Source: Blasia pusilla
Lineage: Eukaryota; Marchantiophyta; Marchantiopsida; Blasiales
DNA length: 64,000 bases
Assembly: GCA_050084515.1 (NCBI GenBank)
Contig: CM114274.1
Span: 40,734,001 to 40,798,000 of the forward strand
Direction: 5' to 3'
A program made the translations under genes and the position numbers. Under the pieces are notes generated by a model. That model was not told the DNA's origin. It made no database searches and saw only the letters and a list, made by a program, of their open reading frames with translations. Each line of letters begins with the position of its first letter. Position 1 is the stretch's first letter. Shown in pieces: positions 11,241 to 23,429 of the stretch.

Positions 11241-13796
11241 ATGTATACTATAATGTCTTCTAGGTACGAGATATTTTAGTTTTTTTCACGAATGTTAGCA
11301 TCTAATGGTTTCACTCAGAATGTCGTAGTTTGCGTTGGAAATAGAAGATCCATATCTGCATTGAAGTTAGTGAAACCAATACGGATGTGTCTCTCCTTTT
11401 CACATCCCGTCTGTATCTCTACTCCACGATTGAGAAAAACAATTCTGATCCCTTACCACTAGTGGTACAGTTTGTCAAGGTCCCCCTAATAAATAAACAA
11501 ATGAACTCAGCTCAGAGATTACAAACGAATCTCAACTGCAAACGAAATCCTGAAGTTGATCGCAGGCCTAAAATTTTTTAATGCGCTAGTTCTAAAGTAG
11601 AAAAGAAGGGCTAGATATAAATTCCAACTTCTGACTCGAACTTGTAAGGAGATGCGCACTCATCGATATGGTGTCGAGCTAATCTGCATTGCTCTTTTTC
11701 TCTGCCTTTCATTTAGTCACGCTTCACTTCAGCCTGGATTTCTACTCCTGGGAAGAACTTAAGCCATGCGACTGTCTCTTCTCCTCCTCAGTAGGAATCA
11801 CACCCGACATACCTCAAGAAGGCAGCGTCTTATGAGCTCGCAACTGAGAAACGAATGGATTCCTTTCCCTAATAGCTGCAGAGGATTCCTTACCTTCATA
11901 GCTTTCCTCCTCTGCAAATACTATTTCTCGAGGAACTTTTATCCAGGCACCAACCCAACCCACAAAATCCACACCTTCAGAATTCAAAATACTGTCATAC
12001 AGAAGAGAAGCGAGGTCCAATATTGGCACCTGCTCGCTTTGTACTCACTCTATTAAGAAGCTAGATTTCTCACATATGTTTATGTCACCGGAATACGTCT
12101 GGTACGGTGGTTTTGAGTGAACCTAGACCTACCTGAACGAATTTGTTGATCCTACAACTAAGTGGAACTCCGCAGTGACGTCGATACCTCCTTATGTATC
12201 TGCATTTCATCGTTTTAACTTGGTTCACTTGCTCCGATCTGTTGGAATTCAAGCAATAACGCACTTCACAAGACTCTGAAATCGTTGAGTGTTGTAGCGT
12301 CTCGACCACACACAAATGCACAAGGGTTGAGGGTCCGGCTTGAGCTTCTGCATAAACCTCTACAGAATGGCTGACTTGTTCGGTAGTGTCGACAGCCTCG
12401 CCATCGAGACCGCATGACCCTTTCAACTGACCCTTTCAATGAGATTTTCTGGCGATTCATCAACATCCAGAAAAGGACATCCTTTGCCCCCCGTGGATCC
12501 ACGGAAGCTGGAAGGCGTTCCAGACAGCTCCAATCAAACGTCATCAATCCACCGTCATTCTCTCTCCGGGACAGTTTCGAACATAATGAGCGAACGGAGA
12601 TTTTGTGGGGTGACGAGTCACGGCTCCTTTGCTGCTAGCAACGCTGGAGGACTTTAGCATCATATCATCTACCTTGCTGCTAGCAACGCTGGAGCACTTT
12701 AGCATCATATCATCAAATCCAGGAAATACAACATTACCTTTGAAAAGTTCTTGAGAAGGTTCTTTTCTACTAGTATTACCCAAACATTTTCTTGTACATC
12801 CCATTTTCTTAATTTTTTAGCAAATTAGAAATTTATTGTAATCCCATGATGATGATGTAGATAAAATAAGGTCTGATCATATTTACATTTTCGTGTATGT
12901 TTTTGAAACGCCTATTCAAAATAGTAATCCCTTCTCTTTTATCCCAAAGAGGAAAAGAGAGATTGTTTTCTTTTCGTAATGGGGAACATTATTCTAGGAA
13001 AACCCCTACCGTCTCTAGCAGGCTGCCAATACGATGTGGGATTCTCTAGTTCTTATACCACATGTGCTTAATCATAATTTTTACAATTTAGATATTTTTA
13101 TGCTACGAACATGAACAACGTCTCAAGAGAACGTCTCAAGAACGACTAGAGATAATAAGAATAATTCTTTTCATAATATCTCTTTTCTTCTTAAGTTTCT
13201 TTTCCCTTTCGCAAACGGTAGGTGTGACTTACATTCTCTAGTTCTTAGACTAACGTTAGATATTTTAGTATCAAAAGTAAAAATTTAAGCTAATTTTCGC
13301 AACCATACATCAGTCTGGTTATGACAAGAATATTTTGAGTTTTAAGGAAAATAATAAGGATCGTGTTTAGTTTTGGAAGTCTACGAGACACATGTTATTA
13401 CTAGAGGGTGTTATGACTAGAGGGTAAATAAAAGAGTTAACTTATTTAAGTAAGAATGTCAAACATGCGTTTATATAATTGGAGGGAAAGATCGTTTCTT
13501 GACGTGGAAAGCATGTGTAAGAGGGAATGAAACCTTATCCCATGGTGGAATGACGAGGTGTCTTGCTGCCTTTAGTAAAACTCTTAAAAGTAAAAATGAT
13601 ATTTCTTCACTAGAATGTTTTGACACGTGCTAACATTGTAATAATTCTAAATCATGCATTTTAATTCTTATTAACACTTTCTTAATTCAGCCGTGGTTGG
13701 GGAGTGCGTCGCTCTTAACATTATGTGAATAGTACCAAGAGGAAATTATATATTTGGTGATTGCGACTATCACATGAATTGAACTAGAGTTGGGAA
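11241..13796. other. No gene recognised; AT-rich in its second half
   Basis: Only short frames with no recognisable motif. The 12.8-13.7 kb part is AT-rich. The only structured feature found is the short tandem duplication at 12629-12715. Confidence 0.5.
12629..12715. repeat. Two-unit tandem repeat, period 45 bp
   Basis: Two nearly identical units begin TTGCTGCTAGCAACGCTGGA and run through CTTTAGCATCATATCAT. Confidence 0.9.
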
Positions 13797-14645
13797 CATG
13801 GAGGAGGAGGACTATGGTGGAGGAGATGGAGGGACGTCTAGAATTTTACTTGTAACTATTTCCATGGTGATCCAATCTTTTCAATCTAAGGCCCAATGTG
13901 TTCATCTTTTCAAGCTTGAACTTTGGGTTTTTTTTTTTCCACTTAAGATTGAGTTTTCCAAAGTTCTTAGGATCTTTGGACCTCCTTCTCTCTTAAATGT
14001 GCTCATAGATTCCTATACGCAATTTCAAACATAACGCTCTCCTTATAGAGTGATACTGGGTTACCATTGGTTTAAGGGATTCCTCTTGCTTTTCTGGATC
14101 TTTTGATACGGGTTGGGCCCAACGTTACGAACTCATTCCCTCATAGCAGTCATTGGTGGATGGCTCACTTACTCCTCACATCCTCTTTTTTGGTATTTCC
14201 AATTTCTTTCATAACTTTCTTCTAGAATGTCGGTTTTGGACCTGTTTGGGCTTGTTTCGATCGTCTGGACGAGCTCGTTCTTTTGATATCAAGTAGGCTT
14301 TCTAGTTTTTCTTCCTTCTCTATAGGCAACTATTTTTTTGTATGGGTTTGTTTTAGGTCAATTCCTCCCAAAAGTCTTCCTTGCTCTTCCAACTCCTTAC
14401 CTTACTGTTTTGCCCCTACATACGTTTTCCATCTCCTTAAGGACATTAGAAATTCATATTCTTGACCCACCTCTTCCAATACCATATAGATCACTTTTCC
14501 TTTTCAATTGCTTTTTATATTTTTCTTATAGTAACTTTCAATCATAAATTCGGTGTTGACTAATCTTCATCTCTCCATGTAAATTTCTTTTGGAGGGATT
14601 CCACTAGTTTTTTTTTTCTCGTTATCCTCATACTTTCTCCAAACC

Positions 14646-15961
14646 ATGTTTCATATGTCTTTTCGTGTCTTCGATGACTTGCCTACCTTTACTTCTATGT
14701 CATCAGAGATGGAGTTGGATTCTCCATCTACTCGCTTATCTGGTTTTACAGGCCCTCCTACATCCGTAACCTCTTCCCTTGGTTCACCTCTTCATCGTAG
14801 ATCTCGCCATTTTCCTCCAGATGCTAATACACCCATTACACTCGCTACATTTCTTCCAGATTCTCTTCTTCGCCTTGTCCTCTTGAGCCTAATCTTGATC
14901 CATTATTACCGAATCCTTCTACTTTGCCATCCCCACATATCTCATCTATGCCCTTGCTTCCAACTCCTATCTATTCTACCCGAATCTTCCCTCTTCCTCT
15001 TCCTCCTTCCCCAACCTACTTACCTCCTCATTTTCGGCCATCACCACCTCTTGCACCTCCTACCTCCTCTCCTTGTAACCCTTCTACTTCTCCATTTGTA
15101 CCAAAGGTTCGTTGCATACCTTGTGGTAAGGAGTTTGCTCCTAATGGGATCAAAAGACATCAGCGGTATTGTCGATCCATGCATGGGCCTTCAATCCCTA
15201 ACCCAATACCACCTCCTATTGCACTCCCCATAACAACTGCTTGGACCTGGTTAAGCCAAATTGATCTCCTTTGCTCTTTCCATCCAGGACTTCCTCGTCC
15301 TAGACTCTACACTCGCATTCCTATTGCTCTTCGCCCCATCACCCAACAAGCTTTGCTTTTCCCATTAGAAAGGTTAGCGCGTGACCCCACAGATATAAAT
15401 TCTTGGTATCTCCTATTACTCTTCCCACAATGGGTTTTAGTCCTCCCTCCAAGGGGTGGTGCAACGGGTCATCGTGAAACCTCCACACGTATTCAACGCT
15501 TCATGTGTGGGCATTGGGAGAATCTTCAGAATGAGCATGTACTTTGAGCAGAGGCCTTAGCTACGGTTCATCCCACTCAACATGCCAATCATGGGAGGCC
15601 TTCAATAAAACAACGCCTTCGACAAAGTCTACTTTTGGGGCAGGTTGGTGAGTTTTCACGTGCAGCACGAGCATTGGGTCCTCTTTCTCCCGCGGTTCCA
15701 AGTGCGGAAACACTGGCTCTCTTAAAAGCTCTTCATCCTCCTTCAAGTGGCGATGCTCCATCTTTTGTGGAAGACTATACAACGGACCTTGACTTGGAGC
15801 TTGACTTAGAGATTTTCACAAGGGATTTCTGCATACTCCTTGCTTATCAGCAAGCGGGCTATCAAGGATGGTTTTTTAGCATCTCCGCGATTGCTTTATC
15901 CGAGCAGATTCAACAAATGGCTTTGTCTCTCTATATAAGGTGTGTGCACATATGGCGGTAG
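14646..15961 (+). pseudogene. Non-LTR ORF, N-terminal part with CCHC finger
   Basis: Frame 14646-15233 gives a Ser/Pro-rich start (SSEMELDSPSTRLSG). The reading then moves to frame 14924-15547, which holds a proline-rich linker and the finger CIPCGKEFAPNGIKRHQRYC. A TGA at 15545-15547 interrupts the frame where copy 1 reads CAA-GTT; beyond it the same frame continues to 15961 (GEFSRAARALGPLSPAVPSA, then FCILLAYQQAGYQGWF). The finger probably binds target DNA or element RNA, by analogy with R2-type proteins; this is inference. Confidence 0.72.
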
Positions 15962-17003
15962 GTCGTCTCCCATTCTCTATCTCTAGGCTCTTAGGGGCTT
16001 GTCACTTGTTGGCTATGGATAAGCCTTCTTCAGGTGTGCGCCCTTTGGCTATGGAAGAGGTTTTATACCGCTTGGTAAGTCGATCCCTATGCTTGCAATT
16101 TTATCCTCACTTTAGTGCCCACTTATTTCCTCATCAATTTGGAGTGGCAACTCGTGGAGGTTGTGAGGCTGTGGTACATGGGATTCGCTCCACTCTTGAT
16201 ATTCATCCAAATTGGGTAGCAATTCAAGTCGATGTGGCTAACGCATTCAATTCAATTTCTCGTGCATCCATCTTTGAGGAGTTACATTGTGCAGGAGGAC
16301 AACTTACGAGCCTCATTCCATTTGTTCGCTCCTTCTATGCCTATGATAGCCCATTATCTATTCCCATCATGCTACTTCTGGGGAATATAGTATTCTACAA
16401 TCGGCTTGTGGCACACGTCAAGGTGATCCCATGGGAGGCCCACTCTTTGCCATTGCCCATTTTCATGCCCTTCGAGCATCAGCACAAGCATTTCCATCTT
16501 GTCTTTTCCCTTCTATTGCTGATGACACTCACATTATAGATCCTCCTTTTGAAGTGGTTCCTGCTTATACCCATTTCGTGGAGCAACTCTCTTTCTTAAA
16601 CCTTAAAGTCCAATCTAGTAAATGTGGAGTATGGTCTCCTTCATGCCTTCCCTCAACATTCACCCCACCTACTCTTGATTTTCCCATTTACATTGAAGGG
16701 GTTAGAGTTCTTGGGGTCCCAATTGGCTTCATCGACTATGTCTCAAAGTTCTTGGATGAGGCCCTTTTGAAAGACGTGGAATGGCTTCATTTATTACCTC
16801 ATCTTTGGGATCCCCAAGTGGCTTATGGGATTCTCTCCCAATGTTTTCTACGACGTCCTTCCTACCTTCTTCGCACTTGTCCTCCCACTTCAAGGTTCTT
16901 ACATCGGTTGGCCTCTTTTGATGGTTCTATCTTTGTAACTTTTGGTCAACTTCTTGGCCCAAATAGCTTTGAGGGAGAGGATGGTGTCTTTGCTTCACGA
17001 TAA
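15940..17003 (+). pseudogene. Non-LTR reverse transcriptase domain, frameshifted
   Basis: Starts with GRLPFSISRLLGACHLLAMD and GVRPLAMEEVLYRLVSR. RT motif A is VAIQVDVANAFNSISRAS. A frameshift near 16400-16430 leads to motif B, RQGDPMGGPLFAI, and motif C, SIADDTHII, where the usual F/Y before x-DD is Ile but both catalytic Asp residues remain. The thumb region continues to about 17003 (VRVLGVPIGFIDYV). RQGDP-GGPLF is characteristic of non-LTR reverse transcriptases. The frame opens after a one-base deletion relative to copy 1 near 15955. Confidence 0.83.
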
Positions 17004-17399
17004 GCTATCTTGCCTATTTCTTTTGGAGGGGTGGGACTGTCCTCCACAGTCGCATCTGCTCCCGCAGCCTTTTTGGGGAGTTGCGCGTTGGTCGCACTGA
17101 TTATGGCTTCAAGGTTTCTCCAAGGAGATACACCTATCTTGATGGATCATATCGCCCATATAGAGGAGGGGGACTTGTTATTTCAACAATAACTGAGATC
17201 TCCACGAGCTCTTCTTCCTCTTTCTTCTTGCTACACAAACAATTCTACCCCCTTTCAGTCAATAGATTACGGAAGGGCTTGATCGACTTCAAGAGCATAT
17301 CTCCGAGAATCTGCATCAAATCAACTTTTCCAGCATTCTCTCCCAGGCATCCTCTGACGCTAATCGACCTCGTCTACGTTCATATGCGGATACCGGAGC

Positions 17400-18189
17400 G
17401 GGGGCGTGGCTTACTACAAATCCTCTTATTCTTCCATTTCGTCTTCCTCGAAGTATATTCTCGACAGCTTTGCGGTTACGTCTTGGACTTCCCCATCCTT
17501 CTCTCTCAAGTGTGCCAAATTGTGTATACGGGGATCCCATTGATGCCAAGGGTATCCATATTCTCCGATGTGCACATGGTGGAGAACGAATGGCCACACA
17601 TGATGTCATTAGAGAGGCGGTCGCATAAGTGGCTCATACTGCAGGATATACCGTTGGGCAAGAGCAACTCCACATCCTACCTTCAACCACACAACTAACC
17701 TCTCGTCGGAGAGTGGATCTTCTTATGTCTCGAGGTGGATTACGGACACCAGGTGATGTGGTGGTTGCTGATCCAACACGTTCTGACTTGGTGTGTCGAG
17801 CCGCACATACCAAAGGTTTGGCGGCCGAAGCTACAGCAAGAATCAAGGAGTTAGGTTATGCTGTGAGACATACGACTGATGGATTTATTCCTTTTGCATT
17901 AGAAGTATTCGGTCGTTTACATGTGTCTTTTGATACTTTCCAGAAAACATGTGCTCACCACTCCCTTGAGAATCATCACCTTGCCCCTTCCCGTAGTCCT
18001 TCTCTCTCGGTAGCTACTACTTATTTTTGGAAATGCATCTCAGTGGCCTTACAACGTGCACAAGCCTTGGCATTGATACGGCGTGCAGAGGTGGTGGGGG
18101 GTCGCTCGCCTCGTCGCCCATTCACGTCTGACCAACCACTCGTGTTCTTGTCAGATTTATTTCAGGCTATCAATCGTGTAGCTTGTTGA
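17400..18189 (+). pseudogene. Non-LTR C-terminus: Cys/His motif and restriction-like endonuclease-like domain
   Basis: A Cys/His block (NCVYGDPIDAKGIHILRC followed by HGGERMATHDVIREAV) is encoded at about 17515-17625, ending in an in-frame TAA/TAAG region. The next frame (17629-18189) has RRRVDLLMSRGGLRTPGDVV, in which two Asp residues are separated by 12 residues as in the PD-x12-14-D signature of restriction-like endonucleases (Pro replaced by Val). GFIPFALEVFGRLH follows, resembling the conserved end of this domain. This suggests target cleavage by a PD-(D/E)XK nuclease. The assignment is from motif spacing only. Confidence 0.62.
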
Positions 18190-18330
18190 GCCGGTGTTTG
18201 CGTTGGCTTGTTGCCATTTTCTTTTTGCATTCTTGTATGCATTTTTTGACTCCTCTTTTGAGTTGTTATTACCTTTCTTTGTCCTCTTCTGAGTTTTCTT
18301 TTATAATAAAGTGGATATATTAGTTTAGGT

Positions 18331-18764
18331 AGAACACATGACATTCCTTTGTTCATATGTATCCATGCAAAGAAATTTAAATTGTTCCGATTGGTTAAAG
18401 CATATATCTATACTTGGAATTCTCATAATTCACTCCTATTTTCAATCACTATTGATTTTGGGAAAACTCTTCATCAATGTGCAATACTCATGGGAATGGC
18501 TACCAAATTCTTAGACATTCTTATGCTAGAAATATTCTCTAATTTTTTTTTCTAAATGTACCAAAAATATCTTGTTATTGTTTTCCACTTTCCCTTGGAG
18601 AAATTTCCTCTTGATTCATCATTTCCCTTGGACAATTTCCTCTTGAACGAATATGATGGGCAATAATAGTGGATAGTAGGGTACCCTCCTTTGTGTGCTA
18701 TGTTTCCTTTGTCACATTTTTTGTATCGGCACATAGAGTTTCTACACGACACTTCAAAAGAGAT
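18331..18764. other. No gene recognised
   Basis: AT-rich spacer after non-LTR copy 2. Only short frames are present. Confidence 0.45.
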
Positions 18765-18906
18765 CAGAGGTTGAGGCAGTAAGATAACCCACAAGAGCAA
18801 TTTTTCTATTGGTTTGGGCTCATTTTGAGCATGTTTGAGCAATTTACTATTTTGAATAAGTTTCCTATTTTTAGACTTTACTCTCTATTTTTAGAGTTAA
18901 CCCTTG

Positions 18907-19184
18907 CAAGGTTGCACGGAAACGGATAAGTTCGTCCATGGGATGGACGCGTCCGGATATGCCTGACTTGCACCTAAGCCCGCAATGGAGCCCATCCTAG
19001 AGCCCGCCCAAAGCCCACCGCCATAGGCCTGGTTGCAAGCCTGTCGTGGGCCGCGCAACAAGTGCCAGCTCCATTAGCCCGGGTTTGCATGGCAGGATCT
19101 GGTACGGCCAATCTTGCCCAGACATGTTTGTCCATAGGATGGACATAAGTCCGCAGACACGGACTTTATCTGTGTGCGACCCAG
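18907..19184. mobile_element. hAT-like MITE 1, 278 bp
   Basis: Ends are CAAGGTTGCAC and, inverted, CTGGGTCGCAC. Flanking 8-bp sequences AACCCTTG (18899-18906) and GACCCTTG (19185-19192) match at 7 of 8 positions, and removing the insert restores the LTR sequence it interrupts. CA-starting ends and an 8-bp duplication fit the hAT superfamily. It has no coding capacity. A relative is at 49692-49989. Confidence 0.75.
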
Positions 19185-19416
19185 GACCCTTGACCCACAA
19201 TTGCAAATTTAGAGTCAACAAGATCACCTACATGTGTGAGTCATGAGGGATCAAGAGAGTTTAGGGAGAGAGAGGGTATACCTGAAGGAGAGCAAGCTCA
19301 AAGCTCATTCTCCCTTTGTTGAACTTTTTTGTATGAGGTGGTAGAGCTATATATGGTGCTGCTTGCCTTATGAGAGACACAATCCCTTCTCCATGAGAGT
19401 GGGTGGGCTTGACACG

Positions 19417-19441
19417 AAGAGAGAGAGAGAGAGAGAGAGAG
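19417..19441. repeat. (GA)n microsatellite
   Basis: About 12 GA units within the decayed LTR. Confidence 0.95.
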
Positions 19442-19604
19442 TTGTATGTATTAGAGGTCTACTTTTATTTTGTTGGAGATATTTTGGTAACTAATCCCCT
19501 CCATATTTGGATTTCATGGATAAATGAGTTAGTATAGTATCTTGATTGTTTGATTAGTTAGAACAATATATGTTGTAAAGGGATGTGCATATGCATGACA
19601 ACTT

Positions 19605-21641
19605 GTACACATATGGTAAGTGCTTGGTGAGCGTAAGCATAGATCTAATTCCAAGCACATCCAAGTGTATTCAATTCTTGACTTCAATATTTCTACTACA
19701 CATCACTTTAAAACCTTGGAGAGTTCTATTTTCTTCTCTTTCCTTTTTCCTCCATGTCTCTCTTGTCCTTTTTTCCTTCCATTCCCACCACTTTCCTTTT
19801 GCATTGAGCTACTAACCCCAAGCCCCACATGTCCTAACCACTTGACCTATATTTGGCTACTCGTGCGTGCCTTGGCTACTTGCCCGCATCTTAGATCTTT
19901 TCTTTGTATCATATTTCTACACTGGATATTTTTTGTAGTGTATGGTCACCACCATATCTAGATCCCTCTAGATCTGGTCTCCCTTCTCTAATCGTGCCCC
20001 TACTCTCCTTGAACGTCAATCTTTAGTGTTGCAAGAGCGTGTGTTTAGTGGGACACGCTCTCATTGTTGATCTGCACATAAACACGCAGTGACATTAGTA
20101 AGGTTTGGATCAATTAGCGCTCCAATTCACCAAGCCCTCGACTAAGCCTCACATCAAGCTCAACTTTCCTAGTTTCTTGCTTTACAACACAGGCAAGTCT
20201 CACGGGACTTGGGATAGACTTTTTGATCAATCCAAGAACTTCAATGGCATTCGTATGCCTAGAGGTCCCAACTGTCCAATGGACCTCCAATAAGTCCATG
20301 ACAAAGACTCACTAAAATGATTTGCAGGTTGGAACCCAAGTGTGGCTTTCAAGATCACGTTCCCAACACCAAACTCTTGTTCAATTTCGTGCCCTTGAGC
20401 CGACCTATGCCACACCAAGGTGGGATTTGGATCCCAATCATACTTGGAGACACTCCCCGTTACTAGTACTTTTGGACATCTCTGCCCTCCCCCTAACTTT
20501 GAGGAAAAGAGAGTCGGGCCCCTCATTTTGGCTCTCAACCTAACTCTCTATACAGTTGTTTTTGGCCAATATCTTAGCCTCTACTTATGTGTTTCCTGAT
20601 ATCTTTGGTGCGTTGGAATCCTCTTTGCAGAAAATTTCTAATGTTTTCTTATTTGTACCAAATGCATCTTGGAACTAAAATTTATGGTCTAAAATGCAGT
20701 CAAACCCCAAACGATAGTCGCGTTCCAAATCTTTGTTTTCACCTCTTTGGAAGCCAACCTTCCTAGACTCGACTCATCTCAAGTCTCGGTTCACGTTTGG
20801 TCAAGTTTCCTCATCGTGACCATAAACGCATGAAACACACAATCCCTATTTGTGCATTTTGTCTCTTGCAACCCTTTCAAGAGACCTCTCTAAAGCGCAA
20901 CCATCCTAGCATGAGCCCGCTAAAGTTCTGATGTTCCTCTTGGCATTCATTTAGTTATGAGGATTGCAACACTCATCCCTCTATAGAAGTTGATATACTC
21001 ATCAACGCAAACCTTTTAATGTCCAGTTCTGGGAAGCAAACCCTTTAACACCAAATTGCGTTCTGGTAGCTAACCTGCAATTCTTCTTTTGGCTTAAGTC
21101 TTACGTTGTCGCTTGTAATACTTAGCATCATTTAGCATCTCCACTTTGATAAGCCAAGATCAATTTTGCAGAACTAATCTAACCTATCAAATAAGCTAAC
21201 TAAGTTTGCAACCTAATACTTCATTTTCTTGTGAACATCTCATCGGTTTACCTCATTCATAAGTCATACTACTTTTGGGTCACTCTCCTATTCGACTAAG
21301 GTGCATCACTAAGTTCACTCATATACTCATGAATGAGATGATCCTAAGCCCCAAGAGAGAGTGATCTGCCCTGCAAACGCTAGGGCGAGCCCAAATCTTA
21401 CAACTTCAACATTTGGTCTTGTTCTAGGTGCTTTATCCAAATACAAGCTCTCACCTAAAATACTCCTTATCTCTCCTCTTGACCTACATCCTAAGCATAT
21501 GAGGAACTACTCACTATCATGCACTACCACTTACAAATTGCAATCACTAGCATCAAATCTCCAAATCCATGCATTTTTTCATTGCAAGAACTAAAATTTT
21601 CTAGTTTCAACGGCCTTTGTCCTAAGCTTCCCGGTCACAAG
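19605..21641. other. No gene recognised
   Basis: Two kilobases of sequence with only short frames and no recognised protein motif. It may include the lost 3' LTR of the chromodomain element that begins at 21642. Confidence 0.45.
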
Positions 21642-22119
21642 TCATATCCCTAGCTTCACCGTATAATAACGTATTTGCCTATCTTGCATCCGTTTGAAGT
21701 CTTGTAACAGCTCTTGCGTGTGTTTTGGATCTGCCTCTATAATCCAAGTCCCTTCTTTCATATGGTAGCCCTTCCACTTGACCAAGTACTCGTATTTGTT
21801 GGTTCTATGTCTGGAATGCACAATGGTCTCCATCTCGAACTAGCTTTGGTTCCTCATTCATGAAGATTGGTTGTGGTCTCAACACTATTCTCCGCTCTGG
21901 AGGCATATTGTGTTGAAGACACTTCTTCAATAATGACACATGGAAAATCGGATGAATCTTGAACTCTTCTGGCAACTCCAATGTATAGACATCCTCAAAC
22001 GGCTTTGCTTTGATCACATACGATCCAACATACTTGCGTGATAGCTTAGCGGACAACTCCTTTGGAAGAATGAGATTCCTAACACTCAACCACACTTGCT
22101 TCCCTACTTGGAAACTCAC
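21642..22119 (-). pseudogene. Chromovirus integrase C-terminus and chromodomain
   Basis: 22119-21805 encodes the GPY/F-like C-terminal region (VGKQVWLSVRNL, KLSRKYVGSYVI, IHPIFHVSLLKK). The next frame (21833-21642) encodes a chromodomain: YEYLVKWKGYHMKEGTWI with the expected aromatic residues. Chromodomains in this family direct integration into histone-marked heterochromatin. One frameshift separates the two parts. Confidence 0.88.
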
Positions 22120-22185
22120 TTGGCGTCGACGCTTGTTAGCATGCTTAATGTACCTTAGCTGAGCGTTGGCAAGACTTCTTCTTGC

Positions 22186-22980
22186 TCATTCTTGTCGTTC
22201 TTGCATCTCCACTAACAAACTTTCCGTCACTGCTTGTCGGGTGTATGCCGATATAGAGCCCTTTGAAAGGGTCAAGTCAAGAGGCCCTTCTGGTTCTTGA
22301 TTATAGGCTAGAAGAAACAAAGATTCACCTGTCCCAAAATGCTTGATCGAGTTGTAGCAGTACTCAGCCATAATTAGCCACCTTGCCCAATCTTGTCGGT
22401 CCGCGCTCGTGAATTCTTTAAGTACTAACTCACGACCGAATTTACTTTTTTTTGTTTGCCTATCTGTTTGAGGATGGAAGGCGGTACAAGCTGAGTTTTG
22501 GTCTTGAACCTTATGAATAGATGTTTCCAAAAGGAAATCATAAAATTTGGATCTCGATTGGACACAATGCTCATAGGAAACCCATGAACTCACCACCAGC
22601 CATCTAGAAACATTCAGGAAGTCATGTAGGCCATCACGGAATCTACCGTCAACACAAGCCTCCCCAACTTGCTAAACTGATCAACTATCACAAGTATAGC
22701 GTTGTATCCCTAAGATTCTCGAAGACTCGTAATGAAATTCATGTTGACACTTTGCGAGGGTCCCTCTGGAATTGGTAAAGGACAAAGGAAGCCTTGTTTC
22801 TTTGCATAAGAAACTCTCTTCACCTAACATGATATGTAGGTCTTCACGTACTAAGCAACATCTTCTTTCATGTTGGGCCAGAAGAACCTCTTGGTCAAAA
22901 CAACAAGCATGGATTTCTTCCCTTTATGTCTTTCCAAAGTTCCATCATGACATTCCACTAACATCTTAGTCCATAGCCTA
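22186..22980 (-). pseudogene. Chromovirus integrase, zinc region and partial core
   Basis: ECHDGTLERHKGKKSML and RFFWPNMKEDV near 22850-22950 are the HHCC-side region. The core segment (22186-22596) has TAFHPQTDRQTKKSKF, corresponding to the conserved AFHPQTDGQTE block; the catalytic Glu position reads Lys. WARWLIMAEYCYNSIKHFGTGESLF follows. Stops and missing sequence between the two parts show decay. Confidence 0.8.
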
Positions 22981-23028
22981 CCATACGTTCTTGGATACGT
23001 ATCCAAGAACGTATCCAAGAATGCATAT

Positions 23029-23427
23029 TCATCCAAGAACGTATCCAAGAACACGTGCATGCGCATCCAAGAAAATTTTCCCCAAGACTCCATCGATTCC
23101 GTCCATATTGCACATAGTGAAGTTCTCCTTCAACTCAAATACTCCGCATCCCATAGTTAGCCCTAAAACCAACTCTGAGGTTTGGTGGGACTTGCCTCCC
23201 GCGAAACCCACCCTAATGGATTCGTTTGCCTTAGTGGTCGATAACCCAAATGCCTTAACGATTCTCGAGCTCAAGAAGGAGTGCAAAGCACCTATATCAA
23301 TGAGCAACATCACATTACGATCAATGATCTTGGATCCTAGGTAAACCAAATTGGGCGTCCTCTTGGTGACTTGGAGAGACGTCTCCAGATCTCCCACCAA
23401 TAAGTGCTTAGTAGGAAATGAAATCAT
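23029..23427 (-). pseudogene. Chromovirus protease
   Basis: The open frame contains LIDIGALHSFLSSRIV, the counterpart of the plant gypsy protease motif LxDSGATHxFIS. The catalytic Asp is kept, but Ser is replaced by Ile and Thr by Leu, so activity is doubtful. Later residues (GFAGGKSHQTSELVLGLTM) fit the same family. The frame runs into the deletion junction. Confidence 0.78.
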
Positions 23428-23429
23428 AC

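Larger units (their letters stand above)
13797..18330 (+). mobile_element. Non-LTR retrotransposon copy 2, near full length, decayed
   Basis: Order on the plus strand: about 0.85 kb leader, zinc-finger N-terminus, reverse transcriptase, Cys/His motif, restriction-like endonuclease-like C-terminus, short 3' tail with AATAAAG at about 18306. No LTRs and no apurinic endonuclease domain are visible. An N-terminal finger, single RT and C-terminal endonuclease with a preceding Cys/His motif match the early-branching R2/CRE/NeSL type of layout. Frameshifts and at least one stop break the ORF. It lies head-to-head with copy 1; no poly(A) tail or target duplication was found. Confidence 0.78.
18765..19604 (+). 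repeat. Decayed LTR of the methyltransferase-gypsy lineage, split by a MITE
   Basis: On the plus strand this matches the LTR of element C read on the minus strand: GGCTCATTT-like and TTTACTATTTT-like blocks before the MITE, then a GGAGAGAGAGGGTATAC-like promoter region, CTCATTCTCCCTTTGTTGAAC, and finally GTTGGAGATATTTTGGTA and the ~130-bp tail ending ATGCATGACA. It is strongly diverged and has no coding region attached. Confidence 0.72.

Noticed and set aside
22985-23060. Repeats of ATCCAAGAACGT considered as a CRISPR-like or minisatellite array
   Set aside because: Too few and irregular units, in a eukaryotic retrotransposon at a deletion junction.
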